Assembly: GCA_016859345.1 (NCBI GenBank)
Contig: CM029121.1
Location: forward strand, 25,676,675-25,740,674
DNA: 64,000 nt
Direction: 5' to 3'
Source of the DNA: Istiophorus platypterus
Lineage: Eukaryota; Chordata; Actinopteri; Istiophoriformes; Istiophoridae
A model generated the notes under the pieces. It was given only the letters and a program-made list of their open reading frames with translations, was not told the origin of the DNA and did not search any database. Made by a program: the position numbers and the translations under genes. Below are positions 50,701 through 63,004 of this stretch, in pieces. Within the stretch, counting starts at the first letter, position 1, and each line of letters opens with the position of its first letter.

Positions 50701-53196
50701 AGCATCACACTCAGGCTGACACCAGACAGGTGCTGGACACAACCGACACTATGCATAAAAAACAAAAAGAAAAAACAGAAATGGAAGCCAACAGACAACA
50801 CGGAATAAAAAGGGAAAAAAGGGAAAATCTGCATCGGTTAAGTGGGTTGATAGCAGGGTCTGCCTGCGTGGGCCGGATGTGATGTTTGCTCGCCTTGTTT
50901 CTCTCATTTTGCCTTTTTTTTTTTTTTTTTAAACAGCTTTTAAATGATAATGACTATTTATACCCCTCTTGAGTTGGCTGCGTGGGCCCGATGGAGACAG
51001 CGCCTGTGATTCACAGCCGCTGAGAGTTCGCCTTTGGTCAACCACCACTTCTCTTTCCAGTTTCTCTCTCTCTCTCTCTCTCTCCCTCTCTTTAATCTCT
51101 CGCTCCCTTTCCCATCTCTTTTTTTTTTTTTTCTTCTGCAAAACAATAATAGAACGATCACAGTAGTCGCTTCAGGTAGAGGCTGCGTGGGCGGAAGGAC
51201 AAGTCGACACAAGGTTTATGAAGGAACCAAAGATAGTTTTCTTTTTGTTGATGGAGAAGGTTTCGTAAGCCTCCGGTCTGACTCACGATCAAAGGGAAAC
51301 GGTGAAGCTGCGGCGTTGGTGTTTTCAACCAGGTGAAAAGGACAAAACAAAACAAAAAAAAACAACTCTGCAGCCCGGCCAATCAGCCCGCTGCTTATTT
51401 TTGACTTTCTAGTTGAATTAATTAAAGATGACGAAGGATTAAACATCCTTTTACAGAATTTCAGACCCATTTATCGGGCAGCTCCATAAACCTACGAAAA
51501 CCAGAATCTTCTGTTCTCACATTGTTCAACAAACCTATCAAAACTGCAGTGAAAGGCACCTGCAAAGTTGTTACTGCTCAATCGATGTTTTAAGGAAGGG
51601 TTAGAGTGATGGCGCCGGCCAAGCGCTGGGAGGTGGCTTCGCTAACAGTTCGCGTTTCGGTGCTGCCAACACCGTAAAGCTAACACTTCAACTCGATGAT
51701 CCGCGACGGTGACGCTGGTCGGGCTCCTTGCTCTTTCGCTCGTATCCTGGAATAATAGAACTCAAGCCAACGAGAAACAAGCCGCTGCTCCTCGCATCCG
51801 GGCCGGGCTGGGCCTCAGCCCGGATGCCCATGAATGTAAAAGCCTGTTACCGTATGAAACGTGAAAATCAGAAGCACCCCCCCCCCCCCCCCGTGTCCCT
51901 GCCCCCCCCCCGTCTCTTTGCCTGTATCTGGGACAGCACACGGTAGCACGTGCGAAGCTTGACAGTCGGCTCTGTCGGCGCCCTCCAAATCCATCTGATT
52001 CCCACATGGATCGCAGCAGGAGATGGGAGCCGAGTGGGGGGGGGGGGTAATGACTGGGTGTTATGACGATCTGCGAGCCCATCAACCAACTTGTAAAAAA
52101 AGGAGGCAATTCCGGTAATGTAAAAACGGTCGAACTATTTTTGTCAAAGCCGGTATTATTGGATAGCGGTGGGGATCTGAGAAAAATTGAGGGCACATCT
52201 GCAGCACTGTTAGGAGAGAAAAAAAAAGACAAAACCCAGCTATTTGAACAGCGTAACTATTTTTGTCATAAGCTTCACAGCTTGTCAGGGGAGGGGGGGG
52301 GGGGTAAATCACCGTAGGACCATTTCAAAACCATCCAGTAATAATAAATGTTTTAACGCTGACTTTTCTTGTAGTTAAAGTTCGCTTTCTGCATCCTCCA
52401 AACGAACATGCAGAACAGGTAGCTGCTAAATATGGGTTTTGTTGCCTTTCAGCAGGACGGATACCTGCCAACATGTGCGACTTGGATGCCGGTTTCCCGT
52501 CGAGCGTTAGCTTTCACTATTAAAATACGCCACCTGCCTTTGTTCCAGTCCCTTTTAATGAGTAAAGCTGTCTAAACCACGTTCTTGATTCACCAAAACG
52601 TTACACATTAAGTTGCCGTCTCCTAACTCCTAACTCCAAATAACAGCAGTTATTGCGAGGATATTGACTTGTGAGAATATTCAGTGTCGGCATCTGTAAC
52701 GACATCTGGAAAACTGTATCAGATCTTGAAACTATTAAAACTCGGCTAATTGTTGCCTGCTTGATCTTAGGTTTGGATTCGGAATATTAACAAAGACGCG
52801 AATAAGAAGAGTGGTGTCTCTGAAAAGAAAAAACCTAATGGCTTTAAAATAATAGTGAAAGAAACATCGGAGAACCAGGTGCATAAGAACAGGGGGGTGA
52901 GGTTCGAGGCTCGGCTTCATCCGGTGAGAGAGACCAGAGAGTCACTGTGGAAAAAAAAAGAAAAAAGAAAAGTTACAGTTTCACCTTAAGTGAAAATATA
53001 AGATTCCAAAAAGATTAATTAGTGTCAGGGTTAAAGTTAGATCCTGTTAAAGGTTAAATGTTTCGCTGAAAATGTCAGAGTCTTCCGGAGCAGAGCCGGA
53101 GCAGGGTTGTGATCAAAAAACAAAAAAAACAATAAAACTGCCTCTGTGGAAATTGCGGGGGCTGAATAGCTGTGATTGAGAGCACTGTATTATACT

Positions 53197-53198
<2 letters not shown>
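47784..53198. other. intergenic, simple repeats only
   Basis: A CCACCG triplet run lies near 49850-49890, a (CT)n run at about 51063-51099, and poly(C) or poly(G) runs at about 51877 and 52036. No coding frame has a recognisable domain. Confidence 0.5.
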
Positions 53199-53229
<31 letters not shown>

Positions 53230-53419
53230 GAGGGAGAGAAAAAACAAAAAACAAAAAACAAAAAAACACGAGTCTCAAAACAAGGCTCTTCATTCTGACT
53301 GACTTCCCCCTACTCCAGACATTCTTTCCCAGCATTCCAGAGGGCGTGGGTGGGGTCAAAGGTCAGGGCGACACAAGTGATGATTTTAACAGTGGGAAGT
53401 ATGTTAATAACCCCCCCTC

Positions 53420-53452
<33 letters not shown>

Positions 53453-53466
53453 ATATACACACACAT
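53199..53466. repeat. two (CA)n microsatellites
   Basis: CA runs at 53199-53228 and 53421-53466 flank about 190 bases of unique sequence. Confidence 0.95.
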
Positions 53467-55545
53467 GTTTGCCCTCCTGTACTTGTGAAGAGCCTCGGTG
53501 ACGTAAGGCTTTCCAAAGCCCCTGACCCGGACCTCGTCCTAGAACCCGGGTCTAACCTTAACCCCCCCTTACGAACACACACACACGAACGCACACACAC
53601 CCAGGTGTAAAAATGGGATGACAGTTAATGGAATATTTTAGGTAAAACTTAACAAGTAAAGACAAGCATTAGGTGGAATTAATATCACGGAGGCTCCCAG
53701 AGTGCCATGCCCGTAGGCCAACATCTGGAATGGCAGTGCTTTGGAACATCTGCACAAATCTAAATGGGATCAGCTGTGTTTCGAGCGCTATTAGTTTCAC
53801 CCGTGTCCGTACCATCCGTATGCCGAGCCAAAGCGGATGCCATGCGGACGAAACGAAAAAGACGGACAGAGCCGAACATAAAACCCGTTCCGAGGCAGCT
53901 GTATGTGCATCAGTTGTGTTGGAAAAAGAAAAGGAAAAAAACGCAGCTTTTAAACCGACGAGGACGAGGAACACTGAGAGATAATGGGAATACGAACACG
54001 GCAACTGGACAAACTTTAATCTGCCGCTGAGGGAAAAAACAAAAAGTTTCCATCAGCATTTTAAAAGACAGTGACAAAATACATTTCCTCGCCTCAATAA
54101 CAACACATTAAACTGGAAAAGATTGTCTCCTCTGTTTCAATTCAACGTAGATGTAAACAGATCTTGAGAATCTGAAGTCTGACTCAAAAAGTGAAAAACT
54201 TTACCATCTAAAACCTCTACTCGTTCAATGAAAATGTCCAGATACTCGGATAAAACCTGCAGCTCGGAGACAGGGAGCCGGACACAGGAAGGGAGGACAC
54301 TAGCTGTCGGCGACTGCGAGCGTTGGCCGTGGACGATACGTCCATGTGGGAGGTTCGGGGCAGAGGAGAGGTGATGACAGCCAAGTGTGACCCCCCACCC
54401 CCCCACCCTCGTCTGAGGGCGCCTTGACGCACCGGCGGCCTCGTCTCGCCGACGCTGTGGGAGGAAGTGTGCATTTATACGAGCGCCGCGACCATAAAGA
54501 CAACAACAAAGAATGTGTCTCCGTGTTACCCCGCGGTTGACCCGTTGACCTCCGCCTGCTCCGTCAGCGCTGTCTGCACAGACAGGAAGCTGCAGCGGCA
54601 CCGGCAGCAGAGAAACATGGTCAACTGCTTCAACTGATATAATCATAATATAGCTGTGGTTTAATTCTTTGTTTTTTTAGTATTTGGAACAGTTCTGGCA
54701 ACAGGAGAGCGGAAAAAAAAAGAATATTTTAAAAAAATTGGGGCAAACATATATGAAAGCAGGGAAGGAAAAAAACAACAACAAAAAACAGCTCATGATA
54801 CAAAAGTTTGGCAACAGGTAAACGGGTTTTCATCGGGAAACATCTGCCGGGCTGTTAACAGGGATGCGGGATGCGGGATGGGGGGGGTTAGGTCACCTAC
54901 ACGGGGGGGTACGGCGCTGGTATTAATCTAATCGAGCTCGTACGCTTCTTTCCTAATCCTTTTTTTTAAAGGTCCTATTTATTCAGCCATATTTCATTCT
55001 GCACTTTAGTTTTAAAAGATCAGAATCCGCTTTTAGAGCAAGTTGATTTCCTTGTTCATTTAAAGGAACACGGCTGTTTTTGCACGTTTCGAGCTCGTTT
55101 AGTATCTTGTGTTATGTACCTCAGACCTAACTATGCGATTCCGATTTTGTATATTGGAAGGATTGAGGTGTTTTATACAGTGCCGCCACTGGTTTCCACT
55201 GATTTGTTTACATATGAAAATTTAAGACACACTGGTATTAAAGAGAGTCTCTCATTTGTAATTTACACAAAAACTAATAAGAAGAACTACGAATGTTGAA
55301 AAGGCACATTTAAATGAGGGATTACTTTCAGTGTCATGTTTTGTTTTCAGTCCCTTTCTGTTAAAAGTGTCTCCGAGTGTGTTAAACCCCCACATCATGA
55401 ATCACACTTCAGCCTATCAGAATATATTGTTACACACCTGCCATGACTGGTTGTCAGATCTCACTCACAGAAACACCAACTCCTCTTACACACATAAAAC
55501 CAAGTAAATAAAAAAAGTGCCAGATATTCTTGGAGGAGGTGGTTT

Positions 55546-55548
<3 letters not shown>
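53467..55548. other. intergenic with one unassigned open frame
   Basis: A 169-codon frame on the minus strand (54137-54646) is long for its setting and ends in ELQVLSEYLDIFIERVEVLD-type sequence, but I recognise no domain. It crosses a poly(G/C) stretch, which favours chance. Confidence 0.45.
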
Positions 55549-55587
<39 letters not shown>

Positions 55588-55602
55588 ACACACACACACA
55601 CA
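55549..55602. repeat. (CA)n microsatellite
   Basis: About 27 CA units with one CCC interruption. GT arrays lie to its right in the opposite sense. Confidence 0.96.
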
Positions 55603-55718
55603 TTCACGTTTTTCAAGTCTTGACCCCCTGTACATCTTTGAAAACACCAACACGATAACTGTGGAGGTTAACGACATTTGGGGCTGAGGCCAGACTCCAT
55701 TATCTTAACCATTCATGA

Positions 55719-55746
55719 GTGGTGTGTGTGTGCATGTGTGTGTGTG

Positions 55747-55785
<39 letters not shown>
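55719..55785. repeat. (GT)n microsatellite
   Basis: GT units with CAT and CC interruptions near the left end. Confidence 0.95.
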
Positions 55786-55787
<2 letters not shown>

Positions 55788-55925
55788 CTTTGCAAATCCA
55801 CCGACAGGAAGTGTTCGGGGGGTTATTTTTTTATTTTGATTTTTTTTCGCGAGCCGGGCCATCTGTTGCTTCCGACAAGGTTTTGGTCACAGCCTGTTCC
55901 CTGAGCTGGATTAATAATCTGGTCG

Positions 55926-55986
55926 CAGAGAGAGAGCGAGAGGGCGAGAGAGAGCGAGAGGGAGAGGGAGAGAGAGAGAGAGAGTA
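55926..55986. repeat. (GA)n / (GAGC)n purine-rich repeat
   Basis: GAGAGA runs with GAGC and GGGA variants over about 60 bases. Confidence 0.93.
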
Positions 55987-56077
55987 GGAGTGTGATGGTG
56001 TAAGCGATGGGATTGTGAGGATTGGCAGTGGAAACTATAGCACTGCTGGCATGCAAGAGGCAGTGTGTGATGTGTTT

Positions 56078-56078
<1 letters not shown>

Positions 56079-56114
<36 letters not shown>
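56079..56114. repeat. (GT)n microsatellite
   Basis: A pure GT run of about 18 units. Confidence 0.96.
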
Positions 56115-56116
<2 letters not shown>

Positions 56117-59100
56117 TTTTGCGTGTGTCTGCCTTTGCAATTTTGGAACTCGTAACACGATCTGTGAGGTTCAACAGGAAATTACTGGAGTGGATGAGAG
56201 GGAAGCAATGTGACATGAGACAGGTGGGTGGGTGGGGGGGGGCTGGTGGAGGGATGGATGGAGGAGGGGGAGATGAAGCGGGGGGGTGGCTGTCAACACG
56301 CTGTCGCTCGAGGGTACGAGGGACAGGAAACGTAGCGGAGGATTAGCAGGCGCGCCAAGTTTAGCCCCACAACCTCCTGCCACACAGCCACAGTGGGAAC
56401 TGGGGCAGTGGCGCTCCACGCCGCGCCGCGCCACCGCCGGACGCCGTGTCCGTGTTCAATCGTACAAAAAACCGAAGCGGTGCGGCGCGGCACGGAATAA
56501 GCATGAATTTTTGATACCAAAACAGAAGCTGATCGGTTGGATGCTTGATCCGTGCCAGCAGCTCCACCTTTTACGTGATCAGGTGCTGATTTCAGACTTT
56601 CAGAAAACTTACTGTTTTTGGCCCTTGGATTTTTTTTTTTTGGTTTGGGGCAAAAGAAAAAATCCCGGCACGCTGGCAGCTGAGCTGCTCCGACTGGAGG
56701 ACGGCGTTATTAGCGAGCACCTGGAGCCTTGAGCCATTTTCTGCTGCAAGAAAACTGAGAAATCTCATTCTGCGGCCAAAATGGCAGTTGGGCTGTTATT
56801 ACCCCGGTGATATCGGGCTCTCGCTTGTAAGTGGATACGTTTTTTTTCTACGCTATGGTGAAAATCTATGTAGGGCTAGTTGGCCCAGACCGGGTCACAC
56901 CGTCCTACCTACCGAGTCCAAAGACATGAGGATGTGTTTCTCGGCAGCCATCAATGAAAAACGTCTCCGGGCTTGTTGGCAACCGGCCGCTACTAAATCT
57001 GCTTTGATGAATTTGAGATTTGTGAACATTCTTTCACGGAGCCAGAACCGAAGTCCAAGAAGTAGATATGCAGTGGACAGCAAGTCGAACCCCCCGATGA
57101 GGGCGACTTTTACAGGGGTTGCAGCTTCGTATCACAATATCAGTCTCCGCTTCCTCTCCTGCAGATCCACCCTCCGCCGTTCTGGTCCTGCGTCCATCGC
57201 CGGGTAATGTTCTGAGCATCTCTCGCCGTCCAACTAAAGTTTTCAGTTCTGACTGTGGTCTGTCCAACGATGCGCCGCTGTCAAATTAGGTGACAAGATG
57301 AGGTCTTGCCGTGCAACATTGGAAAGAGAAGTGGGTCCCTGGTCTGAGGAAAGTTCCTGGGGTCCAGCCAAACAAAATCAGCGAAGACGGCGCCATCTGT
57401 CTTACATCTTGGCCTCGACATCTGTGTTCTGTACAGTCACCTCGCGCGATCTCAGCATCGCCGACCGCCTCTTTTTGAGCCATCTCTCCGGCCCTGCTTT
57501 TTTCCTTCTTTTGTTCCTTTTCCGGTGCAGAATCCTCGTCGATATCTGTTCACTCCTCCCTCTCCCCGGTGTTTTCAACGGTCCGTTTGACTAATGGACA
57601 GTGGATTGGCTTGGTCAAATGCTCTCAGGGAATAACCGTGCTGTTCTCACGCCACCTCATGTCTCAGGAGGCGCTGATGCTTTGGCCCATATCGCTGGCT
57701 TCTCTTTTAGCCTGCTGTTCCGTGGCTGCCATTGTGAGTGTTTCATCTATGGGGAACCACTACCAAAAAATGTCTGAGTGCTTTTTTCAAGAGCGTTTTG
57801 CTTGACCCGCCACCGTGTCTCTCCATCCGGAGAGCTCCGTCCTTGGCTTTTGGCTCAGGTTCGTTTCTCCCAAAGAACGACCGATTGGACTCTGATGAAA
57901 ACAACCATGTCATTCAGTCAATGAACAATGTTCCGCATTGAAATGACGGTTTGAGTAGTTTCAGACTGCACAAGATTAAGATACGTGAGAAAACTGAAAA
58001 ATCTTTGTTAGCCATCTTGGACGGCTACTCCCCATTTCAACCATATTTTGTGATTCAGAAAATCATTGCATATTATAGATTATATAGCAAAGTATATTGC
58101 CAGTTATTGCCAGTTTCTTAACTGTACTGGATTATATAGAAGCACGGATCACCTATCGCGTTCTCCGGTCTATTCAGAGAAGTAATTTTATCGCTTATGA
58201 ATCAATTCAGATAAACAGTATATACATCACTTACCGGTCCACTGGATTTGTAATGCGCTGTATCTGTAAATCAAAGCCAGAGATCGTAAGAACAAAACAG
58301 CCCTTGTGTCCACGGTCAATTTGTTCCTCGCATGGACCCGTGTGTGACGTTGGTTCTTCCGCATACATCAGCCATGCTGTTGGATATATAGTGACGTTTG
58401 GTTGACACAGCACAGTTCGCGGACGTACGAACTTTCCTCTCACATCTCTACCTACCTCATGTAGGTGACCTCATCCTCCCAGCAGCCCCGTCTCACCTGC
58501 TCTCTGTCGGCCAATCCAACCTGCCCGGCGCCATAAGACCTCAGCCAACGCTCTGGTCAGATCCATCCGTGTTGCGTCGGCGCTCCGGGGTTTCAGCCTA
58601 TTGACACGGCGAGACTGGAAAAAAAATAAAAAACAACACACAGCGCAGCCTCAGCGTTTTATTCCTACGAGACCATGGTTCCAGAGCCTTGTGTTTTTTC
58701 TTTTATGCAGCTCTATTTCTAGTCCGAACGCCTGTTTACTCACCTCACTGCTGTACATTTAACTCCAGGCCTATCAGTCATCTGACCACATGTCCACATG
58801 CCGACCCCCCCAACAGCCCTCACCGTGACCCTGCCATACATGCCTCCAGGTCCCTGTATGGCCTGCCCTGTCACAGCAGCCTTGCTGTGGTGATGAAGGT
58901 GCTGATGGGGCTCTGCCAAGCCCATCTAAATGCCTGTCTAAAATTAGCACCGGTAGTTTCCTGTGCCCTTTAATCCTTGGCTTTAAAGCCACGAAAGGCC
59001 AAGCTGCAGACAGGAAAGAACGGGCATGAGAACCCCCCCCAGGGTCGGGGGGTGGGGGGGCTCGGCACGCCGTACACACAGCCCCGGGCCTAACTGTCAG

Positions 59101-59219
59101 TCAGGGTCATGCCATGACATCACTGCAGTCCATTCTAAGAATAAGACCTTCCCAGGCTCGGCCATAGTTGGGTTCAGGTTTTATGGACGATATCCGGGCG
59201 GGGGGGGGGGGGGGGGGCT
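56115..59219. other. intergenic, unresolved moderate-complexity region
   Basis: Parts of 56740-57600 and 58400-58600 read like decayed transposon coding sequence in tone (many short open frames in several phases), but no motif could be assigned. No gene is supported. Confidence 0.4.
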
Positions 59220-59345
59220 GCCCCTACACCTGCAGGGCTCATAGGTTTGATCCCCAGAGAGTTCATATCTGTCACGGTGTCCTTGGCACAAGACAGTGAA
59301 TCTCATGCTACCCTGAGGGCACCACTCCTAACACCTCAGACAGTT
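59220..59345 (+). mobile_element. tRNA-derived SINE remnant
   Basis: GGTTTGATCCCC at 59244-59255 matches the pol III B box with one change. It is followed by GTGTCCTTGGCACAAGACAG, close to the GTGTCCTTGGGCAAGACA block frequent in fish tRNA-type SINEs. The A box is missing; a poly(G) run and a short unrelated stretch take its place. The copy is therefore truncated or disrupted. Confidence 0.5.
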
Positions 59346-60711
59346 ACCAAATATTCACTAAATATTCAGCCTCATCCTGATTAAGGTCATGCACTTACCC
59401 TCTATTATATAAGCGTATGTTGAAGCCTCAGATTGTCACATGCTGGGCGTCGTGCCGTCAATAGAACCTTCACCTTCCGGTAGCCGGACTAAACTAACTG
59501 TTTGCTATATCTTGAACGGCTGCTACCTGCCAGACCAGAATCCACTGTTTAGAAGAATCTGGTTTCAGCTCTCAGTAATGCTGAAGCTGTCCGTCGAGTG
59601 CATGGGAGGCCATGGTTCTCGGTAAAGACTCGAGCCCTGCCCTCACTCTCCCGCCATAATGCCAAAGTAACCAAACACTTACCCTCCATCAATCAATCAC
59701 CAGTCTTAACCAAACATAGCCTAAACGCAGCTAACTCATGGGTCATGGCCACCGTTTTCAGCCATATAGCGACATGTAGCTCTGGGAATCCAACACCAAG
59801 TAAAATATCGACATCTGTGGTGCAGATGCATCACTAGGGGTAATTGGTAAATGTTGCCAGTGGAGCAGTGACCGTGGTGTTGGCATAATTATAGCAACTC
59901 TAATTTGATTCTCAGTCATGGGCCTTCTGGTCTAGTCTGCGTATTTCTTCCTCAACCTTTAGACGGATCTGGATCCCGGATTCCCAGCTAGCTTAGCGAC
60001 GGGTTTGGATTGTTATCCCTCATAGCCTGTACAGTGTATCTGCTGCGATAAACCAGTGGCTCCTCTTCCCATTCAATACGTCCAGACCTAATGAAAGTTT
60101 GAAAGACCCTGAAAGTATTGAGATAGAAATGATTACCAGGGAGCGGAAAGGCATCACCTAAAAGTGGAAAGTGGGCAAAGGGGAGAGTGCTGGCACCCGG
60201 CGGAACCCGCCGGGTCTTTTTTATAAATCATTCACGTCAGGGCAACAGTGCGCAGGTTTTTTTAGCCCTTTGTTGCATGAGCCAATGATTCACTCGCCTC
60301 GTTCAGCCACGTCAGGTTGTATTTCCAGTCTGAAAAAGACATGTCAGTGACCCCCCCCCCATTTATTTGATAGTTAATTTATGTAAATACTCAAATGTTT
60401 TAGGTTTTACGAAACAAATTTTGGACAAAACTTCAGAAACTATTTTTTCCCCCAGTGTATATACTTCTTTTTTTTTCGGATTTTCTCTATTCACATATGC
60501 ATATAAGGCAGTTACATAAATGGATTAAAGAACCTGAGGTTGTCTACTTTTTTTCGGGTACTGCATCATTGGCCCTGTATCACTTGTCGGCGTGTTTTGT
60601 GAAACTTCAGACTCTGAACTCACAAGCTGTTGTGTCTGTGCCACCTTCACTGCACTTGGCAACCACAGCGGCCCTCAGCAGCTGACGGCGGCGAGGCTGC
60701 TGTTTGTGTCG

Positions 60712-60716
<5 letters not shown>
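59346..60716. other. intergenic, nothing recognised
   Basis: No coding frame or repeat family was recognised. A poly(C) run lies at about 60352. Confidence 0.5.

Positions 60717-60763
<47 letters not shown>
60717..60763. repeat. (CA)n microsatellite
   Basis: About 23 CA units with one AA interruption near the right end. Confidence 0.96.
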
Positions 60764-61179
60764 GCTCTCAACTTCGGTTTCTTGGGCTTTGTCCCATGGC
60801 AAGCACATGCACGCTGCACACATCTGAGGGCTTATTGGGCAGAAATGGGGCTGTGTGTGTTCTCCGGTCTTTGAAGAGTCGCTTTATTACAGTATAAACA
60901 GTCCGAGCCGCGTCCGTCGACTCTGATGTACGGCGAGATCAACGCTCGCTTTGCTTCTGGGGGAATTCAGCGCCTTTCGCGGTCGACAACATGCACAGTC
61001 CGCTCCTGCTCGCCGACACGCAGGGCATGTCGCTGCTTGCATGAGAACACGACCCTTCCCCCTCGCCTCACCTGCGCCATGAGGATCATCTTCTGGGCCC
61101 TTAGGTCCCAGGTACGCGCTGTTGTGCTGTCTATCAAGTAACACCACATCTAGGGAAAGCTCTGATCCTTTTTTTTTTT
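60764..61179. other. flank left of the CpG-dense block
   Basis: A minus-strand AATAAA lies at about 60886-60891. A minus-strand frame over 60967-61149 reads KMILMAQVRRGGRVVFSCKQ and beyond, but matches nothing I recognise. On the plus strand, a CAG before GTACGC at about 61111 resembles a splice donor. The two signals point in opposite directions, so no gene model is offered. Confidence 0.3.
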
Positions 61180-61570
61180 GTCGGTGAACACACAGAGGCC
61201 CCTCCCTCCAGGAAGCGCCCCGGGCAGGGTGCATCTGTGTGAACCCGGAGCCCCCGCCCACGCAGCACAACCTGGGGGAAAACCGGTCGGGCTGTTCACG
61301 GCGCGACCGGATTCCGCTTTGCACATGTTGGGTCGCATTTTGCGGCGCGTGGCCGATCGGTCGCGGCGGACGGGGTGCGCGCGGCGCTTCGTTATGCAAG
61401 TGCCGCGCAACGGGGGAGTGGGGGGGGGGCTAGCGTCGAGCACCGGAGTCGACGAGCGAGCGAGGGCTCCGTGCGCAGCCCCGTGATTCGCGGCGGCCGG
61501 CTCTTGTTGTCGTGACTCGGCCAGCTGGCTTAACACTCAACCAAACCGTGGGCGAGGAGACGCTTACATA
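61180..61570. promoter_or_regulatory. CpG-dense block downstream of dusp6
   Basis: From about 61270 to 61510 I count roughly 39 CpG dinucleotides in 240 bases, far denser than the surrounding DNA and not caused by a simple repeat. The block sits just beyond the candidate dusp6 3' end. It could be the promoter of an unannotated or antisense transcript, a regulatory CpG island, or a remnant of one. Short frames on both strands cross it, but none resembles a known protein. No TATA box or clear initiator was identified. Confidence 0.4.
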
Positions 61571-61676
61571 AACGTGTTGCCGTGGACACAGACAAAACAC
61601 CGAAGGGAACAAGAAAAAAAAAGTGTGTTGATGGACAAACGGGCACGAGTAGCGGAGAGTGTAGACAAAATAGCAA

Positions 61677-61682
61677 TTTATT
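61677..61682 (-). terminator. dusp6: candidate poly(A) signal AATAAA for dusp6
   Basis: A canonical AATAAA hexamer lies on the minus strand about 1.9 kb after the dusp6 stop. It is followed on that strand by a U-rich stretch (TTGCTATTTTGTC), as expected of a cleavage region. It is the more distal of the two candidates seen. Confidence 0.35.
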
Positions 61683-62088
61683 AATAACTTATCTTTTCTT
61701 TACATTCGTAAGAGAGGAGTGTGTGGGGGGGGGGGTGGTAGATGGCTTCCTCTGGAAAAGAGGCCTTCTCTCTGGGGGGGTTCAACGAAACCCACTCCGA
61801 AGCTCCGGATTCTTTTTTTTCCTTTTTCTTTTTCATCTTGACAAATAAAAACTGCATTTCACAGAGTTTCTTTTGTTTTTTCCCTGAAGAGGCGAGGCGA
61901 GCAGAGCCTCCTGCTTTGACTACGTAGTCAGAGACTTTTTTTGTTAACCCTTGTGCACAGATCAGGATTACTCGCATTAACCTTCAGAGATCCAGAGGGA
62001 CACAGCTGGTCTACTTTTAAGCCCAGTTCTCGTGTGGAGCCAAATTAAAGAAAAAAAAATGCTGCCATTGAAACTGCTGCAGGTTATG

Positions 62089-62094
62089 TTTAAT
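62089..62094 (-). terminator. dusp6: candidate poly(A) signal ATTAAA for dusp6
   Basis: An ATTAAA hexamer, the commonest variant signal, lies on the minus strand about 1.5 kb past the stop and downstream of the TA-rich repeat. No strong GU-rich element follows it, so it is weaker evidence than the distal site. Confidence 0.25.
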
Positions 62095-62260
62095 TTCTGT
62101 GTGAAATTAATTTAAAAAAAAAAAAACAAAAAAGGAAAAAAATAATCTCTGGGATGCTGTAGATCTGGGAAAAATTGGTGGATTTCTCTGAGGGCTAATG
62201 CACTAAAAAAAAAAAAATCTGAGCACAAAAAGTAAGGCAAACAACCAAGGTGACTTTGAT

Positions 62261-62297
62261 TGGTGGGTGGGGGTGGGGGTTGGGGTGGGGGTGGGTG
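62261..62297 (+). other. G-rich run with quadruplex potential
   Basis: Six blocks of three to five Gs separated by single or double T residues occur within 37 bases, which meets the usual pattern for an intramolecular G-quadruplex on the plus strand. The dusp6 sense strand is C-rich here, so any RNA quadruplex would need an antisense transcript. Confidence 0.5.
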
Positions 62298-62520
62298 CAA
62301 AAACAAGGCCGGTCGGCTGAGTTCACACGTAAAGCGATTATCAAATATATTACACATATACACATTATTCTTGTTATCCCCCCCACAATTCTCGGAAAGC
62401 CTACTTGATTTTTGGCATAATAAACTTAAAACATACTGATCAATATGCAGTTTCGTTTGCTTACATAAAAAGAAGAATATGAAACAAAGAGAATCGTCAG
62501 TACCCACTTGTTGCAAAAGG

Positions 62521-62521
<1 letters not shown>

Positions 62522-62583
<62 letters not shown>

Positions 62584-62616
62584 TATATACATATATATAC
62601 ATATATATACATATAT

Positions 62617-62661
<45 letters not shown>

Positions 62662-62775
62662 CATATATATATATACATATACATATATACATATATATAC
62701 ATATATACATATACATATATACATATATACATATACATATACATACATATACATATATATATACACACACACATA
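62522..62775. repeat. TA-rich microsatellite, (TA)n with TACATA units
   Basis: About 240 bases consist of TATATA runs interspersed with TACATA and TATACA units, ending in a short CA run. The long frames of alternating Y, I, H, T, V, C and M on both strands are translations of this repeat and not genes. It lies in the probable dusp6 3' UTR, about 0.8 kb past the stop codon. Confidence 0.97.
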
Positions 62776-62978
62776 CACACTAGAGCAAGGCTTTTACTGT
62801 ATTGTTTTTTTCATTTTATATTAAGATATATACTCAATGTATAAATGTTTGAAAAGACTCCACAAATGTAAAATCGAGTCCTGGTATATAGTGTGCCATC
62901 TAACGCCGGGGTCGCCTCGGCCCCACACAGGCAAGTCTTCACAGAAGACGGATGGGAGACGCCGCTCCCTCAAGTCTC

Positions 62979-63004
62979 GGGGGGTGGGGGGGGTGGGGGG
63001 TGTG
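62979..63004 (+). other. second G-rich run near dusp6
   Basis: Three blocks of six to eight Gs separated by single Ts lie in the probable 3' UTR of dusp6 on the antisense strand. The long blocks could be subdivided to form a quadruplex. The stretch is also close to homopolymeric, so its exact length may be uncertain. Confidence 0.4.

Noticed and set aside
56740..57600. Decayed LINE or transposase on the minus strand
   Set aside because: A few phrases looked suggestive, but no run of residues could be aligned to a known polymerase or transposase motif.
62112..62780. 222-codon frame rich in Y, I, M and C
   Set aside because: It is the translation of the TA-rich microsatellite and adjoining low-complexity DNA.
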